64,000 nt of DNA from Ciborinia camelliae (lineage: Eukaryota > Ascomycota > Leotiomycetes > Helotiales > Sclerotiniaceae), in contig JANPYM010000013.1 of assembly GCA_025890175.1 (NCBI GenBank), forward strand, positions 1,008,777-1,072,776. Reading direction: 5' to 3'. This document shows, one piece after another, positions 23,580 through 34,169 of the stretch. The position numbers were made by a program, and so were the translations under genes. Within the stretch, counting starts at the first letter, position 1, and every line of letters begins with the position of its first letter. The notes under the pieces were generated by a model. The model ran no database searches and had not been told where the DNA came from. It was given only the letters and a program-made list of their open reading frames with translations.

Positions 23580-25602
23580 ATTTATCGGCCTATCTAGAAC
23601 ACTCCTCTTCTTTGATCGGGTGGATCTGGGCAGTTCTCTGCTTCACCCCTTGTTTGGCTTTTTAGCTATATGTACCACTTTCCATATGTAGTTTAGATCG
23701 ATAGTTAAAATGAATCTTTATGACCTAGTCCTGAGTTCCATATATTGACTCATTTAGTGTTTATTTTTGTATTAAATGATGTAATGGGATGAAATAGAAA
23801 TTATATATTCTGTTGAATCAAAAACAGGTTAACTCAAAGATAAATTAATCAGGCTTAATATAAGTTCTTGTAATTAAGTTTAGATGATATTTGAATAGAA
23901 GGATGGGACTTGGATTGTTCTTCTAGGTCAACAGATGTCTATGGAGGTATCTAGGGTGATTTAAGGGGCTTAGAAGTTCAACAGAATAAGGAAACATTGA
24001 TATTAGAGATAAACTATTTTATGCAATCTCAATTATATAAACCCGCCCGTTCTTATTGTCAATTATAAAAACCCAGAGAGCGTAGCGAGATAGGGAAGCT
24101 TTCGAATGAAATCTATATACCCCTATGATTACGACGAGAAGCCAGATGTGAGTCTTGTAAAAGGGTATCTTCTTAATATCTTGATATAAGTTTGAATGTC
24201 TAAACAGCTTTGTATATTCAAATAGTTTTAGATATCTATATGGGGTTTGTATATTCATCTACTATATAGGCTTAGCCAGTTTATTCAATGAGAGGGTTTA
24301 TACATACTAGTATATATAGTATGTATATATCCATTTACAAACTAAATGAATTCAATGGTCTGAATTATTTTATAACCCAATTAAAATTCCGCAAGGCATC
24401 ATCAGTCTTTTGAAATTTCTCACCTGCCCAACAACCCAAAAGCGTTCACCGTTCACCATAAAGGTTGCCGGTAGAAGATGTTCTCGATATATAAATAGAA
24501 TTTTTGCCAATCACATGCATGAACCTCCCCCCTTGAAGCAGCGACGAGGCAAACAGACTATAGATATTGGCAATTTGGATGCTCTTCCTTGCATGTAATG
24601 CCACCAATTAGATTACTTGCGGAACATACCCCGAGCCTTATATAGAAAAGTAAGGCGTGCGAGCGTTTATTCCAACTTTCTATCACCCTATGGCAGCAGC
24701 AGCGTTCGTTCTAGTTGTATACAAATGTAGTAATTAGGTAGGTACTAGTTGGTTATAAGGATAAGGTATTAACTGCATTGGTAAACGCCATGTAGGTATG
24801 CATAGAACAAGGATTTGATATGACTCTTTAGATAGGTAATGAGAGACTGGCTCTGGTTCTTGAAAATTTAGGTCTTCTACTTCTACTTCTACGTAAATTC
24901 TAATTCATCAATTCATACCTACCTACTACCTACCTACTACCTAACCTAGTAGTCTACCAGTATAGATACCTACCTATAGATAGATACCTACCTATTCCCC
25001 TCTAGCCTTACCCCACGCTACTAAAAGCCGGTAACTTTCCAAGGTCATTGATTACTAGGTACACTCCGTACAACGTTATAACAAATCACCCAAACCACTT
25101 TCCCCATCTTCAATCTTACCTGCTGCCGCTGCCTTTTCTTCCCTTCCTCCCCTCACCCTCTCCCTCTGCGTTTCAATCAACGAATTTCCTACCTTTTCAA
25201 TTTTCTTTCTGTTTGTTGAATCTTCGAATCAATATATTTGCAGTACTGTACTGTTGTCGAGTATATTCCACTTACAAGTCGGTGCTGTCTTATATTTCTT
25301 TCATCGCAATGGTGATACAATACTAATCTACGGGGGCACAGATAAACCTTGATATGCACTGAAATTTATTGATTGCGACGCGTCGACAGCCTTACCTTTC
25401 TTTCGCGTGCTTTGATATTTTTGCCCTTTATTTAAAGCTCGAGTCCTCCTTTTGTTCAAACTCTCTTCGTTGACATCGCGTTTATTATAATTAATAAGGC
25501 TGGCACCTCGAAAAGCAATTCCTGTCGCAATCCTTCGACCCCGCCCTTTAATTTCCTCGATGCGACATTTCCCTCTTGGGGCTTTCTGGCAACTATCTTC
25601 CT
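23580..25602. other. AT-rich intergenic DNA
   Basis: No supported gene. The first 200 bp should be the laccase 3' flank. Between 23800 and 24400 the DNA is very AT-rich, with a palindromic TACATACT/AGTATGTA pair near 24302-24327. A dense TACCTACC cluster follows at 24916-24994. The last 500 bp, pyrimidine-rich, should hold the promoter of the next gene. Confidence 0.5.
24916..24994. repeat. TACCTACC/TAGGTA repeat cluster
   Basis: Imperfect array of TACC and TACT units, including TACCTACCTACTACC twice and GATACCTACCTA twice, with a CCTAGTAG pair between them. The same motif recurs across the window in spacers but not in exons. Confidence 0.85.
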
Positions 25603-28593
25603 ATGGCTGCCTCCCCCACTGCGACGATTCCGAATACACCAGATCAAGATAGAATCAACAGCATCAATAATACAATTGGGAGAAAGCAATTGGGTGGAGC
25701 ATGCAATTATACGGAGCTTAATTTTGGTACAAAATGTGGATGTTATGAGTTTTGGGGTCAATCTCAAAAACCATTAAGCAACGCAACATTTGAGGATGGA
25801 GGGTTGCCTAGAGCGGAAGTCTGCGCATGCGGGCATCATCTCTGCTTTCATGGGCATAAGCCTTCCCAATCGACCGAAGACCAGCGATCGCGAGCTTTAA
25901 GTAATGTCTCGGGGCTTAATAATTTGGATTTTATTGCTCGTATGGATCAAGTGAGCCGACGGCCATCTACTCCGCAAAACCTAAACGTACCTCAAAAGGA
26001 CAACCCGGATGTAGTTCGCCGAAGTAAGGACTCGAACTTCCAGGAAACCCTTCAATGGAGTCGACTCGTACACACTGAAAACAGCCCGGAAGAGCTGCCG
26101 CCCATTCCTTCGCAATGCTTCTTACCCTCAGAGACTGCTTCGATGACCTCAAGTCAGGCCAGGCGGCCTTTTAATGGTTTAGGGCTTGATACCTTGAGTC
26201 ATATTCCCCGACTCAATACCAAAATACAAGTCGCACAAGCAGGTAAGGGACGACCGATGCAGGTCTATAAAACCTTTGATGATCGCGCATTCCTTGAAAG
26301 CCCTACGGAGGTGTTGACAACAGCACCAAGTTTGCGAGCAACCCAGGATTTTGCATTTCAAGGTGTTCCGGACGAACAAGCCATGGATAAGACGCTAGCA
26401 AATATTAATGTCAAAGCTCAAGCTGCTACTTTACCTTTACGCTCCAATAGGTCACCCTCATTACAGGCTTCCCAGACTATTCCTGCACTAAATGCCCAAA
26501 ATAATCTTTTCGTGGACATGGATGAGCCCGATGACTGCCTTATTCCTAGACTTCGTGATATTGTCACAGATTATCCAAACACCAAGCGAAACCATGAGGA
26601 TAGAATCGATGCTCTTGAGAATGCATCTTACTCCAACACTGGTTACGAGGAGCTTCAAATGAACATTGATAATCATGGTGATCGTGTCTATGAGCTTGAG
26701 AATAGAGTAGAAGAGCTCGAAAAGGCTAATGCTGCAGCTGACGAGAGCAGTATAGGTATTAATAGAAACCTGAATGAGTCGTTTGATTCTCAGGCAACCA
26801 AGACTTCCTCTGCTCTCGTAGCGAATGCTAATGACCGCTCTGATCTCTCCTCTCGCGTCGAAAGTCTCGAAAACAGACTCACTCACATAGAAGCCGCTCT
26901 TCCGCCATCATGGGTTCGGCCATGGGAGATTGAGGTCGTTTTCCTACCATACGGTCCTCAAATGATGGGTATTTGGTCGACAAATCACTCAATATGTCAA
27001 CGCTCACGAGTCAATAGTTGGGCATCCGAAGATTGGACACAAACCCAACAGAACGTTCTGGCTGCTGCACAAGCCTCTCTTTCCGATCAAGATTATTCCA
27101 TGTCCTGGGATAAGATAATGAAGGGGAATTCCAACGATCGTGCTCATTTGATGCCTAGAGCCTGTAGTGCTACGAGTAAGATCAATGAGCGATTAAAGAG
27201 TAGAGGTTTAGTGAAGGTGGTACAGATTAAGGGCCCCGATGCTCGAGACGTGCAAGTAGCGCTTATGTCAGCCTTCGGAGATCTCCCCAAAACGCTATCC
27301 GAGCATGCCTTTTCAGGGTCCAGACACTCTCTACCTCAGATTCCAAAATCTATGGAGAACTATCTTGGGCTACGCGCTGCTTGGATACCACTGAGGAAGT
27401 TACATAAAACCTCAATCTTGCGGTTTCTAGACCCTTCGGAAATGGTAACCCCCGCGTTATGGACGGTATCATTTCTTTCTTCCAGTGTGGCGATGCGCAC
27501 AAAAAACATGCGAAGGCTTTATGTTACACAAGCAGATAGCTATCTTCAACATCGCAACGAGACATCAAAATGGACTTGGCATAAGCTACGTCAGCTACCT
27601 CGAGTCCATGATGTAGATTCAGTAGAAATTCATACGCCCGAGGCTGATGCTGCTGAAACCTGTTGGGCGTGGGATGAGCGTCTCGACCCTGCTGAAGATA
27701 GCAGCTCATTCGCTTCATCTTTGAGTATTCGACTGTCCCAAGAGGTCGAGGATATTGAAATCGAACCTACTTCTCCATCAGATCAATTCTCTGCTGTCGC
27801 CACACCTGTGGAATCTTCTAGTCCCACTTCAGCTACAGCTTCTAGGACACTAGGATCATCTCCTGTCAAACAAGACCGACATCCACTCAAACCACATCCA
27901 TTCAAACCACTTCGTACCTCTTCTATGTCTGCACTTGCCCCGCTTACCATATCGCCAATGGGTAAACGCCGCATTGGCTCTTTTGATCGCGATCGTGAAC
28001 CACAATCGTCACCTGTACAAAAGGTTTCCAACCTGAAGCGTCGTCGTACCTCGAAATCACCTAGTCGTCCACGTGATGCCTGGAGTATTGGTCCTCCGAG
28101 TCCAATGCTTTCTACAATGCAAGAGGTATCAGACTACAAAAGAGGCGTCACTCCATTCGCATATGCTACGCCTCATAGTAATGCTCCGTATGTTGAAATG
28201 TCTTCTCGCACGAGGGACTCTACAATGCACGAAGATGATGGGAGCGCGATTTATGATACCAATATGGATGAAGGCTATGATCACAATGCATTGAGCGACT
28301 ATGAACAATTCGACGATGATGGTGCATCCGAACCATCATCCGACCAGGACCAGCACCCATACGATATATGGGAGGGTATGACTGATGATGTTCCTCAACA
28401 TGATTCACAGTCAACAATCAAAATGAAAGTGGCCGGATTTGGCCCACAAGATCCTGAAGTTGATGAGGGAGATGAAAGCGATAGTAGTGATACACCATCC
28501 GAGTATCCCAGCACACAACCAGTTGGAAATTATATTAAAGGAGGCATTTTTCATATACATGTTGATGAAGATTTTGAGGATGAGCTTGGGTAG
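25603..28593 (+). CDS. Large unrecognised protein with N-terminal Cys/His cluster and coiled coils
   Basis: Single exon of 996 aa. The frame opens upstream at a TTG (25576), but the first ATG is at 25603 (MAASPTATIP). Near the N-terminus Cys34, Cys45, Cys47, Cys74, Cys76, His78, His79, Cys81, His83 and His85 form a compact Cys/His cluster (CACGHHLCFHG) that could bind zinc. Then come a low-complexity Ser/Pro region, heptad-like coiled coils (about residues 340-395 and 415-445), a globular-looking middle (about 455-700) with conserved-looking Trp residues (PPSWVRPWEIEVVFLPYG) and a Ser/Pro-rich, basic then acidic tail with KRRRTSKSPSRP, a possible nuclear localisation signal. A nuclear or cell-cycle role is conceivable but not shown. 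I do not recognise the family. Confidence 0.85.
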   Translation: MAASPTATIPNTPDQDRINSINNTIGRKQLGGACNYTELNFGTKCGCYEFWGQSQKPLSNATFEDGGLPRAEVCACGHHLCFHGHKPSQSTEDQRSRALSNVSGLNNLDFIARMDQVSRRPSTPQNLNVPQKDNPDVVRRSKDSNFQETLQWSRLVHTENSPEELPPIPSQCFLPSETASMTSSQARRPFNGLGLDTLSHIPRLNTKIQVAQAGKGRPMQVYKTFDDRAFLESPTEVLTTAPSLRATQDFAFQGVPDEQAMDKTLANINVKAQAATLPLRSNRSPSLQASQTIPALNAQNNLFVDMDEPDDCLIPRLRDIVTDYPNTKRNHEDRIDALENASYSNTGYEELQMNIDNHGDRVYELENRVEELEKANAAADESSIGINRNLNESFDSQATKTSSALVANANDRSDLSSRVESLENRLTHIEAALPPSWVRPWEIEVVFLPYGPQMMGIWSTNHSICQRSRVNSWASEDWTQTQQNVLAAAQASLSDQDYSMSWDKIMKGNSNDRAHLMPRACSATSKINERLKSRGLVKVVQIKGPDARDVQVALMSAFGDLPKTLSEHAFSGSRHSLPQIPKSMENYLGLRAAWIPLRKLHKTSILRFLDPSEMVTPALWTVSFLSSSVAMRTKNMRRLYVTQADSYLQHRNETSKWTWHKLRQLPRVHDVDSVEIHTPEADAAETCWAWDERLDPAEDSSSFASSLSIRLSQEVEDIEIEPTSPSDQFSAVATPVESSSPTSATASRTLGSSPVKQDRHPLKPHPFKPLRTSSMSALAPLTISPMGKRRIGSFDRDREPQSSPVQKVSNLKRRRTSKSPSRPRDAWSIGPPSPMLSTMQEVSDYKRGVTPFAYATPHSNAPYVEMSSRTRDSTMHEDDGSAIYDTNMDEGYDHNALSDYEQFDDDGASEPSSDQDQHPYDIWEGMTDDVPQHDSQSTIKMKVAGFGPQDPEVDEGDESDSSDTPSEYPSTQPVGNYIKGGIFHIHVDEDFEDELG

Positions 28594-29649
28594 AACAATA
28601 AACCAAAAAAGGTATGATCCGATGACATAGGAGAGACGAGAATATATGATGATTCATCAATACTCAAATAGAATATGGGATTTCTTTGGAGTTTTTGAGC
28701 GTAGCATGGGAGCATTGGAGCATTGGAGCATTGGAGCAGTGGTCTTTTGTAGGGTATATGTGCAATCTTTTACTTGTCTACATTTCATTAGATCTTTGGT
28801 CTTTACTTGGAGGTAATTTATTTTGTTGGATGTTGGATGGATGGAAACAGTACAATTGAGAATTGAGACTGAGGGAGAGGTATGGGGTAGAATAATGGAT
28901 GAAGGAAAATGAAGCTCAGAGGCAGATGACAGAAGATGAAATTGAACAGGGAACAGATTGTGCATGGAATTACATGGCATACCGTAGTTTGAAACAGGAT
29001 ATGCAATTTCTTATTCTTTTGTTTAAGCTTTTCCTTGGATCTGGGGCCACAAATATGGCGAATGCTGAATGGCTGGCTGGGGTAATTCAGAATCTTCAAA
29101 TCTCCACTTATTCTTGTATACTTTCTAGATCTCTTTTTTTTCTCTTGGTATTTGTGTCTTGAGAGTAGGGGATGGAAAATGGGAAATTGGGATGGATGGT
29201 ATAGGGAGAATAATAATGAGAATGAGAATGAAATAGATCCCCCCCTGAATTTCTAAGCTACATCATATGATTCATACCATTGATGTGATTAATTTGTTCA
29301 TAATGAAAACATGCAATATAAATACTACCCGACACAATAAATGATACTTCGCTGAAGATTGGGATATGGATAGGGATGTACGTCTATAGGAGTGAGGGGA
29401 TGCGATTGTGAGATATTCGAGGGGCTTGGGATATGTATTATCTGTAACTTACTTGTTGTCTGCAATGATCCAAACCCCAAATACTCTTATCTACCCCTTC
29501 TCTCCAACCTCTCCCAAAGACTTGGACCATCCCTCTCAAACTTTACTACTTGAATCCTCTCTCATCGGCTCATCTGCATGAAGGTTTGACTTTTGAGCCT
29601 CCTCTCTTCTTTACCACAAGAACCTACCCTACCACTTTTAATTCCATGT
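28594..29649. other. Convergent intergenic spacer
   Basis: 3' flanks of the large coiled-coil protein gene (plus) and the ceramidase gene (minus). It holds a small tandem repeat (28712-28735) and GAGAATGA-type simple sequence near 29210-29230. No gene is seen. Confidence 0.6.
28712..28735 (+). repeat. 8-bp tandem repeat, three copies
   Basis: GCATTGGA occurs three times head to tail without mismatch. Confidence 0.9.
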
Positions 29650-31163
29650 CTACGCATTCTTCTTTCCATTCGCATTGCCATAATCCGATGCGTCACTCTT
29701 TGTGCCTGCTAGGATCAACCCTACTGGCCAGGCGAAGCTTGGCCCTAGTGCTTGTCCTGCCTCTTCCGAGGTGAGATATTCTACCAATGCTATGACTGTT
29801 TTTTCTCGAGATTAGTATCACTACTAATATTGTCCGACTTGGCTTTGCAAATTTTCCAATGCTTCGAGAGAGGACACGGAAGTGAAAGGGGGATAATGAA
29901 TCGATAGAACATACAAATATAAGCACCAATCCCCGTAAAAATATGCCACCAACCATGCAATTCGAGGATAAAAGACCAAGGCATGCCGATGGAGCGTTTA
30001 ATGTCCGTGAGGGAAGCGCAGAAGCCATTATCGATGTTCCAGATGAGAAAGCCGGATACGAAGATTACTGCGAGATGTGTTAACGAGGAGGGGAAGATGA
30101 CGGTGTAAGGAGTGGGATAAGTGGACATACCACCACCATATGTGACAAGTTTCTTGACTTGTTTCTGTACCGTTAAATCTGCAACGCGGAGATTGATGAT
30201 ACTGCGAGTTTTGATGCCTACGAAAGCAATCTCGATTCCTATCGTTTTGTCAGTTTGGCATTCGATGATTCTGGTTACTAAGTTAAGGAAAGAGTGAAAC
30301 CAGAAAAACAAGGGGCATTTTACCAAAAAGTATAGGATGCATCACAGTTTCATCAGTAATGCAATGCCAAGCTATAAATGTAACCATGAATAGAAACAAA
30401 GAAGACCCAGAAATGACTGTATATTTGGTTGATTTATCATATGTGAAAACTCTATGAAGGACCGTGGAAGTGGCAATTAACATGGAGGTGTCGTCGCCTT
30501 GATGGGTTGTCAGCATAAAGCACTGCACACCAGTCTCTCTCTAGCAGCGTAGAATAGTGAATCTCCTTAAACAAACGAAAGATTCACCGGGGAACAATAT
30601 AAAAAGTCAAACATACCCCACTGCGTCCAGTCCTTGCAAGTGGCATGGAAAAGACCACTTAGGAGGCCCACTAGAGCGAGTCCCAAATAAGGTAGATTTC
30701 GCAGAATGGCATCTTGACGATTGGAATTGGCTCGGATTCCCTTGTAGGCATAGTAAACTATTCACGGCCACAAATGTTAGCACTTGATCGGGTGTCGAGG
30801 TAGAGATGGCAAACCTCGTGATTTAACACGTGGGAAGATTTTGAAAAGAGAGATGAGGTGATGAGAAGCAGGAAGAAGGTACTGTAGGTAATGTTTGTGA
30901 GGGTATTTATGAATTCGGCGATGTAGGTTGTGATGATATGATCCTGATCTTGTAATCAGTTTACTGGTGCACAGCTTGTTTCAGCTCCAGTTGAGGATTT
31001 GTATACCTCTTCGCAGAAACTACTCGATATCAGATTAGCATCGGTCACCACGAGATGTAAGAGAAAATGTTCTCTGGAAAATATACTTAGTTTGAGAGTT
31101 GATGGTGCCCCAATATGGAGAATGAGGTTCATCTCTATACGATATGGATGGTAGGGGAAACAT
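29650..31163 (-). CDS. Alkaline ceramidase (YPC1/YDC1, CREST family)
   Basis: Predicted 291 aa in eight exons: 31163-31087, 31022-31007, 30943-30883, 30757-30617, 30497-30324, 30238-30131, 30067-29915 and 29795-29650. Summed exon length is 876 nt. The second exon is only 16 nt and encodes the conserved FCEED part of the family start (compare NWCEED); without it the first and third exons do not join in frame. Family hallmarks: RDEPHSPYWG, YYAYKGIRAN, the metal-site His in LFHATCKDW and the HGWWH pair in LELHGWWHIFTGIGAY. About seven membrane helices are expected. The enzyme cleaves ceramide or phytoceramide in the ER/Golgi to a sphingoid base and fatty acid. The start is the first ATG after an in-frame TAA. 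It is divergent from the cytochrome b5 gene. Confidence 0.93.
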
Positions 31164-31922
31164 TTTCGTCGTAGAAGGAAACAAATGTACTGTAGTTTAA
31201 CAGAAACTCGTGTCCTGCGTATGAAAATAAACAGAGAAGGGAAATCTTCAGAAATCAATCTACAACAGACCACAGTGCTAATAAATATACCAAAAAATAA
31301 GGGGTTTTCTTATCCGACATACTGCCGTTCCACATAAATGCCCCTTTCTAAGTTTTTCTATAACCTTAAGAAGTTAAAATATTTAAACAAAAATGTGTTA
31401 TCATATCAGACCTCATCATCTATAGGTACTCGGGAGGTACAGACCTAGGTCAGATACGATATGATAGGTAGGATATGATACGATACATGGGCAGTATACG
31501 TATGGTATGTTGACTGCTGTTGATTGAAAAATGAAGACAGGTCACGGGAATAATATGTAATGAAGAGTATTAAGGAAGAGTAATGAAGATATACTTTTTA
31601 TCTTTGAAAATGCCATTTCTACAGACTAGGGAACCCGACCGGTACCTCTTCTTCTGGGTAGCTGGGTAACTGAGTAACTGGGATCGGATCCTCTTCATTA
31701 ATGTTCAGTCTTTTTCTCCACCTACCTTAAAGGGAATGGGTCACATCGCATCGCATCGCATCGCATCGGCATCGGCGCACCACCACAAAAATTCCCCGAT
31801 CATCCCCACCCAACCAATCACGGCACCCACCATCTCGCTGACCCCCATATCTTATCCTCTTACCTCGGTCCAATTCTCACTAGGTACTCCTTGACCCCAA
31901 TCAACACCCAAAATCCGGGGAA
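31164..31922. promoter_or_regulatory. Shared upstream region of ceramidase and cytochrome b5 genes
   Basis: This 759-bp spacer separates two divergent start codons. It holds GATACGATATGATAGG-type simple sequence near 31455-31490, a GTAACTGAGTAACTG pair near 31660-31680 and five CATCG units at 31744-31768. It should contain both promoters; no specific factor site is claimed. Confidence 0.5.
31744..31768 (+). repeat. CATCG pentamer repeat, five copies
   Basis: Five perfect head-to-tail CATCG units, then a degenerate GCATCGGCG, about 155 bp upstream of the cytochrome b5 start codon. Confidence 0.9.
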
Positions 31923-32736
31923 ATGCCCTCCTCCTCCTCCTCGTTTTCCATCCCCAATATCGGTACTGCCAATCTCACAGCCATTGTCGCCACGTCTTCA
32001 CTCTATGCCTATCTCATTGCACTCCATCATCACCAGCAGAAAACTTTATTGAAAGATCAGGAGTTGAGAGAACAGCAAGAACAAGAACGCGAACGCGCGA
32101 GATCATTACAATTGCAAAAGGCGCGAGTTGACTCTAGACATAATAGTCAACGAGAAGGATACGCCGAGGATCAAGTTGGGATTGGAAGTGGACGATCGAA
32201 ACGATATCCTGAGGATCTACATCAGCGTCAAGAGCGATATCCCGAAGATCAGAGACGATATCCAAGCACGACGAGTACGAATACATCTAGAACGGCCAGA
32301 GGCAAAATGTCCAAAACCTTTTCTCCCTCGGAAGTGGCGGCTCATAAGGATGCCGAGAATGGGATGTATCTTATCATCGACGAGAATGTTTACGATGTTA
32401 CCAGTATGTTTGTTTTCATTTGTTTTATATAAATCCTTTATCCTCCATCCCCCTTCCATCCTTGCCCCGTTTCCCTCCCCCCAAACCCCTCTCTCTTCCT
32501 GCGAAACACCAATGAAATTTCCCAACAAATTCCAAACACACGAAAAGAAAATACTAATTAGCTCTTCCTCTCCACCAGATTTTCTCGAAGAACACCCCGG
32601 CGGCGCTAAAATCCTCAAGCGCGTCGCGGGAAAGGATGCCTCGAAACAGTTTTGGAAATACCATAATGAGAGTGTGTTGAAGAAGTACGGGGAGAAATTG
32701 AAGATTGGGGGTGTGGGGGAGAAGGCGAAGTTATAG
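31923..32736 (+). CDS. Cytochrome b5-like heme protein with N-terminal membrane anchor
   Basis: Predicted 212 aa in two exons, 31923-32403 and 32579-32736, joined within an Asn codon so that DVTNFLEEHPGG reads through. The 175-nt intron has a GTATGT donor and a CACCAG acceptor. A Ser-rich start precedes one membrane segment (about residues 16-33). A charged Gln/Glu/Arg linker follows, with an RYPED motif repeated (RYPEDLHQRQERYPED). The C-terminal cytochrome b5 domain (about 132-205) has heme ligands His166 in HPGG and His189 in KYHNES. Proteins of this fold carry electrons to lipid desaturases, hydroxylases and sterol enzymes. The anchor at the N-terminus rather than the C-terminus is unlike classic microsomal b5. 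It is divergent from the ceramidase. Confidence 0.92.
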
Positions 32737-33290
32737 ATACCTAGGTTGAAGATGGATGGGGAATGTGAGGGGAGGGGAAGAGGAAGATATGAGGGATGGT
32801 TATTATATTATGGTTGTAGGCCTTTAGTTTGGCTGGATAGGAGATGGACGGGGATGAAGAAGGAAGAGATAATGTTCGGATTGGAGATAGATGATTGATG
32901 GATAAGGAACGAAAACACTTCAAGAAAGGATGGAGAGCAGCATTAGACCATTTCGCACATATATAAGACGAGATAGCATGTTTAGACTTCTGGAGATGAG
33001 ATGAGATGAGATAAGATAATATAAGACGAAATACACATACATGAAGTACCTAGTGCAGGGCTGTAATTGATTGTGCATTTTTAGAAAGGACAGCATAGAT
33101 AGACAACTCTACTCATTGGCAAGTCAAGAGATAACCTAGTCAATACCTAGTTGTATGGCATCTATATCACATGATTATCCCGATAATTGCTAAACTTCCA
33201 GCCTAAAAGACCAAGATTCCTGCAATGATTCATGTTATTCCGTCCGAAAGCATCGCATCTCACATAATCGCAATCCATTTCCTATCCACC
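32737..33290. other. Convergent intergenic spacer
   Basis: 3' flanks of the cytochrome b5 gene (plus) and the WW-domain gene (minus). A GAGATGAGATGAGATAAGAT simple-sequence stretch lies near 32994-33014. No gene is seen. Confidence 0.6.
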
Positions 33291-34169
33291 CTAAAACGTC
33301 AATCCACCCAACATCAAACCTCCACCCAGCCCCATTGCTAACGGAAGCCCTGCCCCTCCACCACATCTACCACCATAGCCCGGTCTACTATAAGGCATAT
33401 TCGGCCTCCCATACATCGAATTCATCCCCCCATACCCATACGGACTCATACCAAATGGGCCCTGCATCCCGGGCATAAACGGATTATATCCATATCCGCC
33501 GGCCGGATACACAGGCTGCCCAGCTCTACTCATGCCCGAACTGTAAGCCGCTGGTGGCGGCTCAATATAAACATCCTTCCCATTTCGATCCTTGCCGATG
33601 AGTTGAGGTTCGCCTGTTCGCGCAGCTTTGCTCATGGCGTTGCGAATAGCTTGATGACGTCGATATGCAGCTCGTTCTTCTTCTTCGCGTTGACGACGAC
33701 GGGCTTCTCGTTCGGGGTGTGTGGAATTGGTGATTTTATCCTTCATTTTGCGACCTAGTTTGTGGATTCCAGTTGGGTTGTCATCGGTGTTGGTATTTGT
33801 ATTTTGAGCAGGGCGTTTTGGGAGAGCAGCGGAATCATCGTCGGTGGTTTCGGCTTCGAGGTCGGAGTCGCTGGAGACGTGGTGGATCTTTTCGATTTGT
33901 TGACGCTCGATGGGGGTTAGAGAACTCATGTATTGGTCATCATCGTAGGGATGGTGCCAGATGGAGCGAGGGGGGTGTTTGGTAGTATCGACGAAAAATT
34001 GGTGGTTTAGTTCTTGGTCGTATTGGCGGACCCAGCCGTCGGGGAGAGAGCGAGCTTCATCTTCCATTGAACGACGATTTTGAGGTGGGATGCCATTTCT
34101 AGCTCTATGTGTAGAGTTGTTGGAGATGGCACTCTCTGAGTATGGTGGTGGTGGCTCTGATGTTGACAT
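33291..34169 (-). CDS. WW-domain protein with Gly/Pro/Tyr-rich tail
   Basis: Single exon of 292 aa. The open frame extends to a TTG at 34235, but the first ATG is at 34169 (MSTSEPPPPYSES). The N-terminus carries a PPPY motif, itself a typical WW ligand. The WW domain (about residues 42-72) has both signature Trp residues in LPDGWVRQYDQ and RSIWHHP. Next are an acidic Ser/Asp region, a basic coiled segment (EREARRRQREEEERAAYRR) and a low-complexity tail rich in GYGG and MYGRP, ending in a Gly/Leu stretch (GLPLAMGLGGGLMLGG). WW domains bind Pro-rich partners such as PPxY proteins, so self-association or a ubiquitin-ligase link is possible. Function unknown. Confidence 0.88.
   Translation of the reverse strand: MSTSEPPPPYSESAISNNSTHRARNGIPPQNRRSMEDEARSLPDGWVRQYDQELNHQFFVDTTKHPPRSIWHHPYDDDQYMSSLTPIERQQIEKIHHVSSDSDLEAETTDDDSAALPKRPAQNTNTNTDDNPTGIHKLGRKMKDKITNSTHPEREARRRQREEEERAAYRRHQAIRNAMSKAARTGEPQLIGKDRNGKDVYIEPPPAAYSSGMSRAGQPVYPAGGYGYNPFMPGMQGPFGMSPYGYGGMNSMYGRPNMPYSRPGYGGRCGGGAGLPLAMGLGGGLMLGGLTF

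Noticed and set aside
24302..24327. Palindrome TACATACT...AGTATGTA as a transposon end
   Set aside because: It sits in TA-rich DNA where such palindromes arise easily, and there is no element or target duplication beside it.
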